Program-made: the position numbers and the translations under genes
From: an uncultured Acidimicrobiaceae bacterium
Lineage (GTDB): Bacteria > Actinomycetota > Acidimicrobiia > Acidimicrobiales > RAAP-2
DNA: 64,000 bases
Assembly: GCA_937975915.1 (NCBI GenBank)
Contig: CALJTY010000030.1
Location: 124,001 to 188,000, forward strand
Direction: 5' to 3'
Notes under the pieces: model-generated
Database searches by the model: none
Told to the model about the DNA's origin: nothing
Seen by the model: only the letters and a program-made list of their open reading frames with translations
Shown: one piece after another, positions 1-8,493 of the stretch
How positions within the stretch are numbered: the stretch's first letter is position 1
How the letters are laid out: the number at the start of each line of letters is the position of its first letter

Positions 1-636
1 GTGCACATCAGTAGTCAGGTCAATACCCGTTGGCCCGATGGCGCGCTCGAGTTCAGTGATGGTGAGATCAGAGGCACCCTTGGTGAGCGCAACCCAAGCG
101 TGTGCTTGATAACAGCCCACGTCAAGCAATGCTCCTCCGCCCATTGATGGGCTGAGTCGATAATTGTCAGTCATTTCAGAAGTGAATGTAAAAGCCGTCT
201 CGATATGCTGGACGTCTCCGATTGCCCCACTCGTCACAAGGTCAACTATGCGAGCGAAACGTGGGTGCCATCGACCCCACACAGCTTCAATCAGCAAGCG
301 ATCATTGTTTGCTGCAGTATCGAACATGGCCGCTGTTTCAGTGGCATTAAGCCCCAGAGGTTTCTCGCAGAGAACATGCTTTCCGGCCTCAAGCGACTTC
401 GTTACCCATTCCATGTGTTGACTGTTAGACAAACTGATGTACACAGCATCAACGTGGTCGTCCGCTAAGAGGTCGTCATAAGTTGCGTGCACTCGCTCTG
501 GTTGAAGAGTTGCAGAACGCTGCTCGTCGCGACTTGCAACGGCGTAAAGAGTTGCTCCGCGCGCTGTATGAACAGCAGGGGCGAGTCCACGACTGGCAAC
601 AAAGCCAGCACCTAAGAAGCCCCAGTTAACAGTCAC
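1..636 (-). CDS. Gfo/Idh/MocA-family oxidoreductase, partial at left edge
   Basis: Reading the minus strand from a GTG at 636 gives 212 codons that stay open to the window edge, so the C-terminus is missing. The N-terminus has the Rossmann motif GFLGAGFVASRG (NAD(P) binding). The family signature CEKPLG follows near residue 95, with the catalytic-domain opening EAVWGRWHP after it. These enzymes oxidise or reduce sugars, inositols or related alcohols; the substrate cannot be told. The start lies 3 bases after the stop of the next oxidoreductase upstream, so the two are probably co-transcribed and may act in one sugar pathway. The assignment to the superfamily is firm; the specific reaction is unknown. 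Confidence 0.85.
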   Translation of the reverse strand, partial: MTVNWGFLGAGFVASRGLAPAVHTARGATLYAVASRDEQRSATLQPERVHATYDDLLADDHVDAVYISLSNSQHMEWVTKSLEAGKHVLCEKPLGLNATETAAMFDTAANNDRLLIEAVWGRWHPRFARIVDLVTSGAIGDVQHIETAFTFTSEMTDNYRLSPSMGGGALLDVGCYQAHAWVALTKGASDLTITELERAIGPTGIDLTTDVH

Positions 637-639
637 TCG

Positions 640-1668
640 CTATGACCTACGAAGTACTGGTTTTACAGGAAGTGCATTTTGCAAGGCTGATTCTTCGGCG
701 GCTTGCATAATTGCAACAACGTTGCGTGATTGCAGCGCATTGACTTCCATTGGAGTTCGATTGTTTAAGTACTCGACAATAGAGCGGTGAAATTCGTGTG
801 GCTCTAGTGGCTGAAGCGGTGCGGTGCGTGAACTTCCGTCTGCACGATGAACGGTCAAAATCGCTGGTAAGTCGGCGACAGCTGGCTCACCAGCAGGGTC
901 CCAGTCCCCAATGATCGCGCCCTCAGTGCCAAGCACATAAAACTTTGGCTTACGCGCTGCGGCGAGATCTGAATGGACAAATGTTGCCTGCTTTCCAGAT
1001 GTGAACGTCATGGTGACGTGAGCGTGGTCCGCGTTAGTGATGTGATCCCATACGCGCTTATGGTTCTGGCCGCTGACGTGCGCCACGTCGTCGGGCATGA
1101 TGTTAAGAATTTGATCGATGAGGTGACTACCCCAGTCAAAGATTGCTCCACCAGAAACTTCAGCGTTCGAGTGCCAGTAATCGCATGGACGTGAATACCC
1201 ACCAACAAAACTGTCGTAGTGATAGACGTCACCAATTTCACCCGAGCGAATTATTTGGCGCATGGTGACAAAGTCGTCATCAAATCTGCGGTTCTGATAT
1301 ACGACAAGCATGAGGTTCTTTTCTGAAGCAAGCGAGATGAGTTCGTCGCATTGATCGGCCGTGAGTGCCATTGGCTTTTCAAGCACAACATGGATGCCGC
1401 GAAGCAATGCCTCTTTAGCCCATTGATAATGACTGTTTGGGGGAGTGGAGATTACGACTAGATCGAGAAGTCCCGAATCCAGCATTTCCGTTGCATCGCT
1501 AAAAGTTGTTGCCTGTGGGGCAAGTTGCAGTGCTGCCTCGACGCGTTCTGGATTGGTGTCACAGACGGCCATAAGTTCGAGGCCGACAGTGTTCTGGACT
1601 GCTTGGTTGTGCTCATGTCCGATTGCACCATATGCAAGGAGGCCGACGCGAATAGTGCTTTTTGCCAT
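640..1668 (-). CDS. Gfo/Idh/MocA-family oxidoreductase
   Basis: Protein of 342 residues from the ATG at 1668 (MAKSTIRVGLL). A longer GTG start at 1707 adds 13 residues of no family likeness. The N-terminal Rossmann fold shows GLLAYGAIGHEH; the usual GxGxxG is degenerate here (a Tyr and Ala in place of Gly-x-Gly). The EKPMALT motif contains the conserved Lys of the family. A C-terminal substrate domain follows, with GGGAIFDWG-type text (here SGGAIFDWGSHLID). It is an NAD(P)-dependent dehydrogenase of sugars or polyols; the substrate is unknown. It precedes a second member of the same family with only 3 bases between them. Confidence 0.88.
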   Translation of the reverse strand: MAKSTIRVGLLAYGAIGHEHNQAVQNTVGLELMAVCDTNPERVEAALQLAPQATTFSDATEMLDSGLLDLVVISTPPNSHYQWAKEALLRGIHVVLEKPMALTADQCDELISLASEKNLMLVVYQNRRFDDDFVTMRQIIRSGEIGDVYHYDSFVGGYSRPCDYWHSNAEVSGGAIFDWGSHLIDQILNIMPDDVAHVSGQNHKRVWDHITNADHAHVTMTFTSGKQATFVHSDLAAARKPKFYVLGTEGAIIGDWDPAGEPAVADLPAILTVHRADGSSRTAPLQPLEPHEFHRSIVEYLNNRTPMEVNALQSRNVVAIMQAAEESALQNALPVKPVLRRS

Positions 1669-1800
1669 AAACGTTGAGTTTATTTGTTTTCGTAGAATTG
1701 GAAACACAAGCAGGCATCAACAAAGTCACGAATTGTGCGCGTGACGTTTTTCACCTGGAATGCTCTCCAGTAGCCTTTAGTAGTTGTTGCATCATGATTG

Positions 1801-1875
1801 GCTCCCGTAGCTCAGGGGATAGAGCATCGGTTTCCTAAACCGTGAGCGCAGGTTCGAATCCTGCCGGGGGCACCA
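1801..1875 (+). tRNA. tRNA-Arg (anticodon CCU), CCA encoded
   Basis: A full cloverleaf can be folded by eye. The acceptor stem GCTCCCG pairs with CGGGGGC. The D-arm GCTC/GAGC holds AGGGGATA. The anticodon loop is TTCCTAA, giving CCT, and reads AGG. The T-stem GCAGG/CCTGC holds TTCGAAT. The discriminator is A, and CCA is encoded at 1873-1875. The first anticodon-stem pair is T-T, leaving four good pairs. Confidence 0.93.
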
Positions 1876-1914
1876 AAGATTTAGTTGGGCTGCCATTGTT
1901 TGGAGGGATAGATT

Positions 1915-3213
1915 TTGTGCATGTCTCGATCCACTTTGTCTACGGTGCTTTGTGCTGTGCTTCTAACCAGTGTCTTAGCGATTCCTTCGGCAGGTGCCAC
2001 TTCAGTGGAGTCCTGTCGAATCAAAGCGTTAGCAAATGACACTGTTTCTCTTGGATTTCCGGTTGCTGCAGAAAGACTTGCCCACATCGCACATCCAAAG
2101 GTTCTTGTAATTCCAATTCGTCTGAGCGATCAACCAAATTATGCTTTCGCTCAGAGCTATAAAGACGATTACAGACAAGTTGCAGAAAACATCTCGGTGC
2201 TCTCAGGCGGCAAGAGCACTGTTGAGTTCGTTTTCAATCAGCCGATAGACATGAACTTTTCGACTGACGACATGATTCAGTTGGCACGAAATCAAAAGAC
2301 CTCGTTTCATAATGACCTTTCAAAATCCACTTGGGGTTTTGTGCGAAGAGTAATTGCCGAACAAGATGCAAGCATTAACTTCACTGGAATTGATGCAGTG
2401 GTACTTGAAGGTTCTTCAAACAAAGGCTTCGATTACATAGGCGAAGCAATGATGTTCTCTAAGAACACAATGGACCTTTGGCATGAGTCGATTAAAACTT
2501 CAGAAGGGACAATCAGCAATACAGTCTTGTTGGATCGTCATCCTCCAACTTCCGTTATCACTCATGAGCTTTTGCATCTTTACGGCTTGACAGATCTTTA
2601 CGGTGGCAACTCTGGTCCGGGGCAACTTTCCTTGATGGATGGCCAAAATATAAAACTTCTTGCTTACGAGAAATGGATTCTGGGCTGGCTGCCCGATGAA
2701 TCGGTGACTTGCATTACGCCATCGTTAGATAATTCAATATCAAAGGTCACTTTTGACTACAGCAAAGGTGACAAATTGGCAGTGATACAACCGTCTAATG
2801 GAATTCCATACATTGCAGAAACGTCTGAATTGTATGGAAATAATTATTTTGCATTCTTTAGTCTCAACCTCACGGCTCATCCTCCGATTAATTTGTTTCA
2901 AGAAACAATTGATGGACATCATGATGGAGTCAGAATTTCTAATTATTCAGTCATAGGTTCGAAATTGTCTGGTACTGATTTTTCTGTGGTAATCAGCAAC
3001 TGGAGCACATCGTCGCTAACAATTAACGTTTACAAAACTTCGAGCGAAAGTTCAAGTGCAGTGAAACAATTGTTCACAGCAGCTATGCAAGCAAAAAATT
3101 TTGCGTTCCAGGCACTACAAATAAAACAAACAATTACTTGTGTGCGAGGAAAACTAATCAAAAGGGTAACGGCTGTTAAGCCGGTCTGCCCTTCTGGCTA
3201 TATGAAGAAGTAG
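1915..3213 (+). CDS. Secreted M6-like zinc metalloprotease
   Basis: Protein of 432 residues with an N-terminal signal peptide (hydrophobic stretch after MCMSRS, Ala-rich cleavage region near residue 30). At about residue 217 the motif HELLHLYGLTDLYG closely follows the immune-inhibitor-A (M6) pattern, in which two His bind zinc and Glu is the catalytic base. SLMDG shortly after resembles the M6 Met-turn. The start shown is TTG at 1915, because GGAGGG at 1902-1907 lies 7 bases before it; the ATG at 1921 would be 13 bases away. The C-terminal part has no recognised domain. It probably degrades extracellular protein. It stands alone after the tRNA, and its AT-richer codon use differs from its neighbours. 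Confidence 0.75.
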   Translation: MCMSRSTLSTVLCAVLLTSVLAIPSAGATSVESCRIKALANDTVSLGFPVAAERLAHIAHPKVLVIPIRLSDQPNYAFAQSYKDDYRQVAENISVLSGGKSTVEFVFNQPIDMNFSTDDMIQLARNQKTSFHNDLSKSTWGFVRRVIAEQDASINFTGIDAVVLEGSSNKGFDYIGEAMMFSKNTMDLWHESIKTSEGTISNTVLLDRHPPTSVITHELLHLYGLTDLYGGNSGPGQLSLMDGQNIKLLAYEKWILGWLPDESVTCITPSLDNSISKVTFDYSKGDKLAVIQPSNGIPYIAETSELYGNNYFAFFSLNLTAHPPINLFQETIDGHHDGVRISNYSVIGSKLSGTDFSVVISNWSTSSLTINVYKTSSESSSAVKQLFTAAMQAKNFAFQALQIKQTITCVRGKLIKRVTAVKPVCPSGYMKK

Positions 3214-3215
3214 CT

Positions 3216-4667
3216 CTAGCCTTCTTGCTTTTCTACGTCCTTGCGGTGAAGAACATATGTTGCTGCGAAACTCAGCGTTAATGCTGCAAGTACACCAAGG
3301 TTTGCGTATGCCCAAGCGCCAGATTTTCCACCAAGGCCGAGTGGCTTTAGCAAGTAGCCCTGCCAGGTGAGCCATGAAGCAGCTGAGTTCGTGACGAGTC
3401 CCCAGCCAATAACACTGGAAACAATTGTCGTCACTAGCGGCGTAATACGAATGTCTCCGTAACGGCCAGTTGTGCTGAACAGCTCAGCGTCTTCGTAGTT
3501 CTTCTTTCGAAGTGACATGTCGGCTAGAAACACTCCGCACCAAGCAGCGATAAGTACACCAACGGTGATCAAGAAGCCTTGGAACTGATAAAGGAAGTTT
3601 CCAGAAACAAAGACAATGTAAATAGTTCCAGCAATCATGATTGCACCATCAACACCGGCTGCAGCAAAGCGAGGAATCTTTATTCCAGCTGCAAGCATTG
3701 AAAGGCCGGAAGAGTAAATGTCAAGAACTGCTCCACCTACGAGTCCGAGGATTGCGACGATTGCGAACGGAACCAAGAACCATGTTGGAAGCAAGTTCGA
3801 CAGGGCACCAACTGGGTCTGAGCCAATTGCTGAACTTAGGTCACTTGATGATCCAGCGAGTAAAAGACCGAAGAACAAAAGAATAAGTGGAGCAATTGAG
3901 GCACCGAATGTTGTCCAACCAACGACGCCTCGTGTTGAAGCCTTGCGAGGAAGGTAGCGAGAGTAATCAGCAGCAGTGTTTACCCATCCGAGTCCGAATC
4001 CAGTCATCACGAATGTGAGTCCACCAATAAGAGCCTGCATTGAGCCACTGTGAATGTTCGAAACGGTGTGCCAGCTGATGTGCTTGAAGGTAAGAGCAAT
4101 AAAGACAACGGTGAGAACTCCAGTGATGACAGTGATGATTGCCTGCATCTTCATAATGAGGTCAAAGCCCATCACTCCGCCTCCAATGATGAGCGCTCCA
4201 ATTACGAGCATGGCAATTACTTTTACGCCAGTTCCTCCACCCCAGCCAATGCGAGTAAACACTGTTGATGTTGCAAGTACCGCAACAACGCTGAGCGAAG
4301 TTTCCCAACCAACACAGAGCAACCATGAGATTGCTGAAGGAAGGCGGTTGCCTCTAACGCCGTAGGCCGCACGGCTGAGCACCATTGTTGGAGCAGAGCC
4401 CCTCTTTCCGGCGGTGGCGATTACTCCACATAGCCAGAAGCTGAAGAGAACGCCAACGAGGCCAATAACGATTGCTTGCCAGAATGAAATTCCAAATCCG
4501 AGCACCCATGATCCGTAACTAAGACCAAGTACAGAAATGTTGGCACCAAACCATGGCCAGAAGAGTTCGCGGGGCTGACCCTTGCGTTCAGCTTCACTGA
4601 TGATGTTGATTCCGTTCTCTTCAATTCGAAGGCTGGAAGATTCTGTTCCAAGGATTTCGTTACTCAT
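3216..4667 (-). CDS. NCS1-family nucleobase:cation symporter
   Basis: Integral membrane protein of 483 residues with about 12 hydrophobic segments. The family hallmarks are the N-terminal PWFGANISVLGL segment, the RAAYGVRGNRLPS loop after the second or third segment, and AADYSRYLP in the middle. NCS1 carriers import cytosine, purines, uracil, hydantoin, thiamine or nucleosides with Na+ or H+. The gene diverges from an ADP-ribosylglycohydrolase and a PfkB kinase, which suggests that the cargo is a nucleoside or base feeding those enzymes. A strong ribosome-binding site (AAGGAG, read on the minus strand) lies about 5 bases before the ATG. The cargo cannot be fixed from sequence. Confidence 0.88.
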   Translation of the reverse strand: MSNEILGTESSSLRIEENGINIISEAERKGQPRELFWPWFGANISVLGLSYGSWVLGFGISFWQAIVIGLVGVLFSFWLCGVIATAGKRGSAPTMVLSRAAYGVRGNRLPSAISWLLCVGWETSLSVVAVLATSTVFTRIGWGGGTGVKVIAMLVIGALIIGGGVMGFDLIMKMQAIITVITGVLTVVFIALTFKHISWHTVSNIHSGSMQALIGGLTFVMTGFGLGWVNTAADYSRYLPRKASTRGVVGWTTFGASIAPLILLFFGLLLAGSSSDLSSAIGSDPVGALSNLLPTWFLVPFAIVAILGLVGGAVLDIYSSGLSMLAAGIKIPRFAAAGVDGAIMIAGTIYIVFVSGNFLYQFQGFLITVGVLIAAWCGVFLADMSLRKKNYEDAELFSTTGRYGDIRITPLVTTIVSSVIGWGLVTNSAASWLTWQGYLLKPLGLGGKSGAWAYANLGVLAALTLSFAATYVLHRKDVEKQEG

Positions 4668-4671
4668 GGCG

Positions 4672-4678
4672 CTCCTTT
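4672..4678 (-). promoter_or_regulatory. Shine-Dalgarno of the NCS1 permease
   Basis: Minus-strand AAAGGAG lies 4-5 bases before the permease ATG. It overlaps a 10-base palindrome (CCTTTAAAGG, 4674-4683) in the divergent intergenic region. The palindrome could be an operator half, but this is speculative. Confidence 0.5.
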
Positions 4679-4796
4679 AAAGGTTCTGAATGAACTGCTT
4701 TTGAGACTTCACTAGTTTGGCACGATGAGTAGGAAATTTCTCGCATTCATTCGAGAAGTTATGTCGCTAGTAAGTTTTGAACTTGTGAGTACAAGT

Positions 4797-5771
4797 ATGC
4801 AAAAATCCCGTTCTTATGGCACGTTGCTTGGCCTCGCCATTGGCGACGCGCTTGGAATGCCTACTCAGTCGCTCAGCTTCGAGGAAATTCGAGAACAATT
4901 TCACAAGGTAAATACATTTAACGAGCCATCTGCTCATCATCCCTACGCGGCTGGGCTCAAGGCTGGAATGATTACTGACGACACCGAACAGTCGTTACTA
5001 GTTGCGTCACTGCTCACAACACGCAACGGTGAGTTCGATCAAATTGAGTTCGCCCGTCAACTTCTTTCATGGGAAGACTCAATTCGAGAACGCGGGCTGC
5101 TTGATTTACTGGGGCCATCAACAAAAGCGGCGTTAGCAAAATTGCAAGCCGGAATGGATGTGTCGCTCACTGGGCGAGAGGGAACAACTAATGGCGCTGC
5201 GATGCGAATCTCACCCGTGGGGATACTTTGCTCGAGCAGCAATCTCGACGGCCTTGTTCGAAAGGTCATAGAAGTGAGCATGCTCACCCACAACACCTCG
5301 AGTGCACTCGGGGCTGCGGCTGGCGTAGCTGGTGTCATTAGTGGCTCAATTGATGGTCTCTCACCCAGGGATGCAGTGACATTGGGAATTGAAGCAGCCG
5401 AGCAGGCGAGCATTCACGGCGCCCAAGATGGCGGAGAAATTGTTAAGCGCATCAAGAGAGCTGTCGAAATTGCCGAGACTGGCGATGTCGAGCAACTTCG
5501 AAAAGAAATTGGGACGTCAGTAAAAGCAAATGAATCAGTTCCATGCGCGATTGGCCTTTTTGTAATCCACAAGAGTGATCCGTGGGAAGGGTGCTGCGTC
5601 GCTGCCTCAATTGGAGATGACACCGACACCATTGCGGCCATCACTGGTTCGATGCTCGGAGCGGCGTGTGGACCAGACAGCTTTCCCGCAAGTGCAATAA
5701 ATACCGTAGAAACGCTCAACGCACTTAACCTTCGAGGTGTCGCAGAGGATCTACTGTCACTTCGTCACTAA
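4797..5771 (+). CDS. ADP-ribosylglycohydrolase-family protein (DraG/YegU-like)
   Basis: Protein of 324 residues from the ATG at 4797. In-frame ATGs at 4725 and 4761 add residues with no family match, and family members normally begin a few residues before GLAIGDALGMP. The binuclear metal-site motifs are all present: GDALGMPTQ, TDDTEQS near residue 60, and the C-terminal GDDTDTIAAITGSMLGA. GAAMRISPVG and the HNTSSALGAA helix are also typical. The fold hydrolyses N- or O-glycosidic bonds of ADP-ribose or, in YegU-like proteins, possibly nucleosides. It is followed 12 bases later by a PfkB kinase and diverges from a base/nucleoside permease. That context favours small-molecule salvage over protein de-ADP-ribosylation. 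Confidence 0.87.
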   Translation: MQKSRSYGTLLGLAIGDALGMPTQSLSFEEIREQFHKVNTFNEPSAHHPYAAGLKAGMITDDTEQSLLVASLLTTRNGEFDQIEFARQLLSWEDSIRERGLLDLLGPSTKAALAKLQAGMDVSLTGREGTTNGAAMRISPVGILCSSSNLDGLVRKVIEVSMLTHNTSSALGAAAGVAGVISGSIDGLSPRDAVTLGIEAAEQASIHGAQDGGEIVKRIKRAVEIAETGDVEQLRKEIGTSVKANESVPCAIGLFVIHKSDPWEGCCVAASIGDDTDTIAAITGSMLGAACGPDSFPASAINTVETLNALNLRGVAEDLLSLRH

Positions 5772-5783
5772 GGTAAGTACGAA

Positions 5784-6713
5784 ATGACAACAGCCCCACG
5801 ACTCTTTGACCTCGACACAGTGATGCTCGACGTTGTGGCGATGATTGACGCGCTTCCCACACGCGGCAATGATGCTGAAGTTCTGGAGCGACTCGTCACC
5901 CCAGGCGGTGGATTCAATGTGATGTCTGCAGCTAGGCGCCAGGGCATGGAAGTGACCTACGCCGGCCAACTCGGCAGTGGCCCATTCGCCGACATCGCAA
6001 AGAAAGCACTCATCGCTGAAGGAATCCAACTTTCTGTTCCAACAAATGATTCTGTTGATCTTGGACTTTGCTTCGTGCTTGTAGAAAAAGGTGGGGAGCG
6101 AACGTTCGTGACGTCACCTGGTGCTGAGGGCACGCTTTCACTTCAAGACCTCTCGGTGATTGATGTGAAACCAGGGGACTACGTCTTTGTTTCGGGCTAC
6201 AACTTTGTCTATCCCGACATTTGTGCAACGTCCGCAGCATGGCTCCAGGGAATCACTAAAGATGCTGTTGTCATCTTTGATCCAGGTCCTCGTGGCTCAG
6301 ACATTCCAAGTGATGTACTCAGTGCGTTGCTGGCCAGATGTAACTGGCTGGTGTGCAATGAGCCTGAAGCAATGTCGCTTACGAAAACGAATTCACTCGA
6401 TGCTGCTGTCGAACAGCTTTCCAAGCTCAACGTTCAAGCTGGCGTGATTGTCCGAGTCGCTGAACGCGGTTGCATTCTGCTCCAGGCAGGCAAGGAGCCT
6501 GAAGTTATTCCAGGGTTTAGTGCAAATGTCGTTGACACCACTGGAGCGGGCGATACCCACGGTGGTGTGTTTATTGCAGAACTCGCCAAAGGAACTGTTG
6601 TCGCCGAAGCATTAACACGTGCGAACGCAGCATGTGCGATTGCAATTGGAAAACTAGGACCAGCGACAGCACCAAGTTCTGAAGAAGTAACTGCCTTCTT
6701 ATCGAAGAACTAG
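5784..6713 (+). CDS. PfkB-family sugar/nucleoside kinase (YegV-like context)
   Basis: Protein of 309 residues of the ribokinase superfamily. It has the N-terminal GGGFNVMSAARRQGM (PfkB signature 1 region, substrate binding) and the C-terminal VVDTTGAGDTHGGVF (signature 2: anion hole and catalytic Asp). These enzymes phosphorylate sugars or nucleosides at a hydroxymethyl group with ATP. The gene follows the ADP-ribosylglycohydrolase at 12 bases, so the pair is likely an operon in which the glycohydrolase frees a sugar and the kinase traps it; this is inference. Its TAG stop shares the palindrome CTAG with the stop of the convergent ABC ATPase. Confidence 0.88.
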   Translation: MTTAPRLFDLDTVMLDVVAMIDALPTRGNDAEVLERLVTPGGGFNVMSAARRQGMEVTYAGQLGSGPFADIAKKALIAEGIQLSVPTNDSVDLGLCFVLVEKGGERTFVTSPGAEGTLSLQDLSVIDVKPGDYVFVSGYNFVYPDICATSAAWLQGITKDAVVIFDPGPRGSDIPSDVLSALLARCNWLVCNEPEAMSLTKTNSLDAAVEQLSKLNVQAGVIVRVAERGCILLQAGKEPEVIPGFSANVVDTTGAGDTHGGVFIAELAKGTVVAEALTRANAACAIAIGKLGPATAPSSEEVTAFLSKN

Positions 6714-7474
6714 AGCACTTTCGAAAGAAAAAGCTTTAGGCGATCTGAAGAAGGAGAACTGAGTACTTGTCCAGGATCGCCAGACTCTTCAATCACTCCC
6801 TGGTCTAAGAAATAGACAGAGTTAGCAACTTCACGAGCAAAGTTCATTTCGTGGGTAACAACCACCATGGTCATCCCTGATCTAGCGAGGTCTTTCATAA
6901 CGTCAAGCACTTCGCCAACGAGCTCAGGGTCGAGCGCTGAAGTTGGCTCATCGAACAACATGAGTTTTGGTTCCATCGCAAGTGCACGCGCAATCGCCAC
7001 ACGCTGCTGCTGTCCACCTGAGAGCTGACTTGGGTAGTTCGATTCTTTTCCGCTGAGGCCAACACGCTCGAGAAGAGCACGAGCCTTTTCAACGGCGACG
7101 TCTTCAGAGAGGCCCTTCACCTTTATTTGCCCCACCGTGATGTTGTCAAGAACGTTCATGTGGGCAAAAAGATTAAATCGCTGAAAGACCATTCCAATTT
7201 GGGCACGCTCAGAGCAAATCTGCTTGTCGTTTCTTTCGTAGAGCTTTCCTCCACGAGCTTCGTAGCCAACGAGCTCGCCGTCTACTCGTAATTCACCAGC
7301 ATCGTGTTTTTCTAAGTGATTGATGCAGCGAAGCAGGGTGCTCTTTCCTGAACCAGAGGGCCCGATAAGACACGTCACCTCACCACGCGCAACTTCAAGG
7401 TCAACACCGCGAAGTACATCAACGGCGCCGTACGACTTTGTTACGCCCTTGGCGCTCACCATAGGAGTTGTCAT
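6710..7474 (-). CDS. Polar amino-acid ABC transporter, ATP-binding subunit
   Basis: Protein of 254 residues. Walker A is GPSGSGKST, the Q-loop region is MVFQRFNLF, the ABC signature is LSGGQQQRVAIARAL, Walker B is LMLFDEPTSALD, and the H-loop is VVTHEMNF. QRFNLFAHM with an insert around residues 60-85 is typical of the GlnQ/HisP/ArtP polar amino-acid group. It drives import with the permease and binding protein encoded immediately upstream, and overlaps the permease gene by 4 bases. Substrate specificity is set by the binding protein and is not known. Confidence 0.93.
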   Translation of the reverse strand: MTTPMVSAKGVTKSYGAVDVLRGVDLEVARGEVTCLIGPSGSGKSTLLRCINHLEKHDAGELRVDGELVGYEARGGKLYERNDKQICSERAQIGMVFQRFNLFAHMNVLDNITVGQIKVKGLSEDVAVEKARALLERVGLSGKESNYPSQLSGGQQQRVAIARALAMEPKLMLFDEPTSALDPELVGEVLDVMKDLARSGMTMVVVTHEMNFAREVANSVYFLDQGVIEESGDPGQVLSSPSSDRLKLFLSKVL

Positions 7475-8475
7475 CGTGACTCCTTTGCTGGACGAGGAGT
7501 GCGGAACTTAGCGGCAATGCCTCGCACGTCGCTGCGAATTCGCTGGATTGGTGTTGGCGGTGGTGTGCGAAGCGCACCCTTGGCGTAGTAGCGCTCTAGA
7601 TAAAACTGTCCAATAGAGAGAATTGTTGTAACTGCTAGATACCAAAGGCTGGCAACAATAAGCATTGGCACAACTTGGTAGGTCGCAGAGTAAATGTTCT
7701 GTGCCGCACCAAGAAGATCAATCACTCCAATTGAGCTAACGAGCGAAGTTGTCTTCAACATTGAAATAACTTCATTGCCGGTTGGCGGAATGATTACTCG
7801 CATTGCTTGTGGGAGGACTACAAGACGAAGAGTCTGTGACTTAGTCATTCCGATTGAGCTCGCGGCTTCGATCTGACCTTCTTCAACCGCAATGAGACCA
7901 GCTCTGGCGATTTCTGACATGTAGGCGCCCTCGTTGAGCCCGAGGCCAATAACTCCGGCGGTGAAGGGGGTAAAGAACGTAACCGTGTCGAGGTGGAAGA
8001 ACGTGATGTGGGTGAATGGAACACCGAGTGTGATCAACGGGAAAATTGCGGCGATGTTGAACCAGAAAATTAGCTGAACGTACACCGGTGTTCCACGGAA
8101 GAACCAGGTGTAGCTCCATGCGGTTGAAGAAAGCAAGCGACTTTCAGAGATGCGCATAATGGCGATTGTGACGCCGAGGGTGATTCCAATTGTCATTGAA
8201 ATCACCGTTAGGAGAAGTGTGCGTCCGAGCCCTTGGATGATTTCAGTAACGGTGAAGTACTGAAAGACAACGTTCCAGCTGAAGCGCCAATTGACAACGT
8301 TGTGACAGGTTCGAACTGCGTCGATGGTTTGACAAGCAACTTGCCCGTTTGGAATTTTCGATAGGAGAGTGTGGATGAGCATCGCCACCACAATGACGGC
8401 AAAGAAACTCGCAACCCACCTACCAAAATGACGAACGGGGACAACCTGTACAGCGGTGTCCCCGTTCGTGGTCAT
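7471..8475 (-). CDS. Polar amino-acid ABC transporter, permease subunit
   Basis: Protein of 334 residues with about six membrane segments. The EAA loop contacting the ATPase is AASSIGMTKSQTLRLVVLPQ. The segment TLLLTVISMTIGITLG marks the HisMQ/GlnP permease family. It is longer than usual (family members are about 220-300 residues). The extra length is an N-terminal membrane anchor plus an outside loop of about 40 residues with two Cys (CQTIDAVRTC) that could form a disulfide. A single permease gene implies a homodimer. It sits between the binding protein (18 bases upstream) and the ATPase (overlapping). Confidence 0.92.
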   Translation of the reverse strand: MTTNGDTAVQVVPVRHFGRWVASFFAVIVVAMLIHTLLSKIPNGQVACQTIDAVRTCHNVVNWRFSWNVVFQYFTVTEIIQGLGRTLLLTVISMTIGITLGVTIAIMRISESRLLSSTAWSYTWFFRGTPVYVQLIFWFNIAAIFPLITLGVPFTHITFFHLDTVTFFTPFTAGVIGLGLNEGAYMSEIARAGLIAVEEGQIEAASSIGMTKSQTLRLVVLPQAMRVIIPPTGNEVISMLKTTSLVSSIGVIDLLGAAQNIYSATYQVVPMLIVASLWYLAVTTILSIGQFYLERYYAKGALRTPPPTPIQRIRSDVRGIAAKFRTPRPAKESR

Positions 8476-8493
8476 TTCAGTTTTCTAAAACTC

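Noticed and set aside
164..468. Plus-strand open frames of 85 and 87 residues at the left edge
   Set aside because: They lie antisense to the partial Gfo/Idh/MocA gene, whose translated motifs (GFLGAGF, CEKPLG) are unmistakable.
6739..6781. GGCGATC ... GATCGCC inverted repeat near the ABC ATPase end
   Set aside because: Seven pairs with a loop of about 29 bases; too weak to separate from chance.
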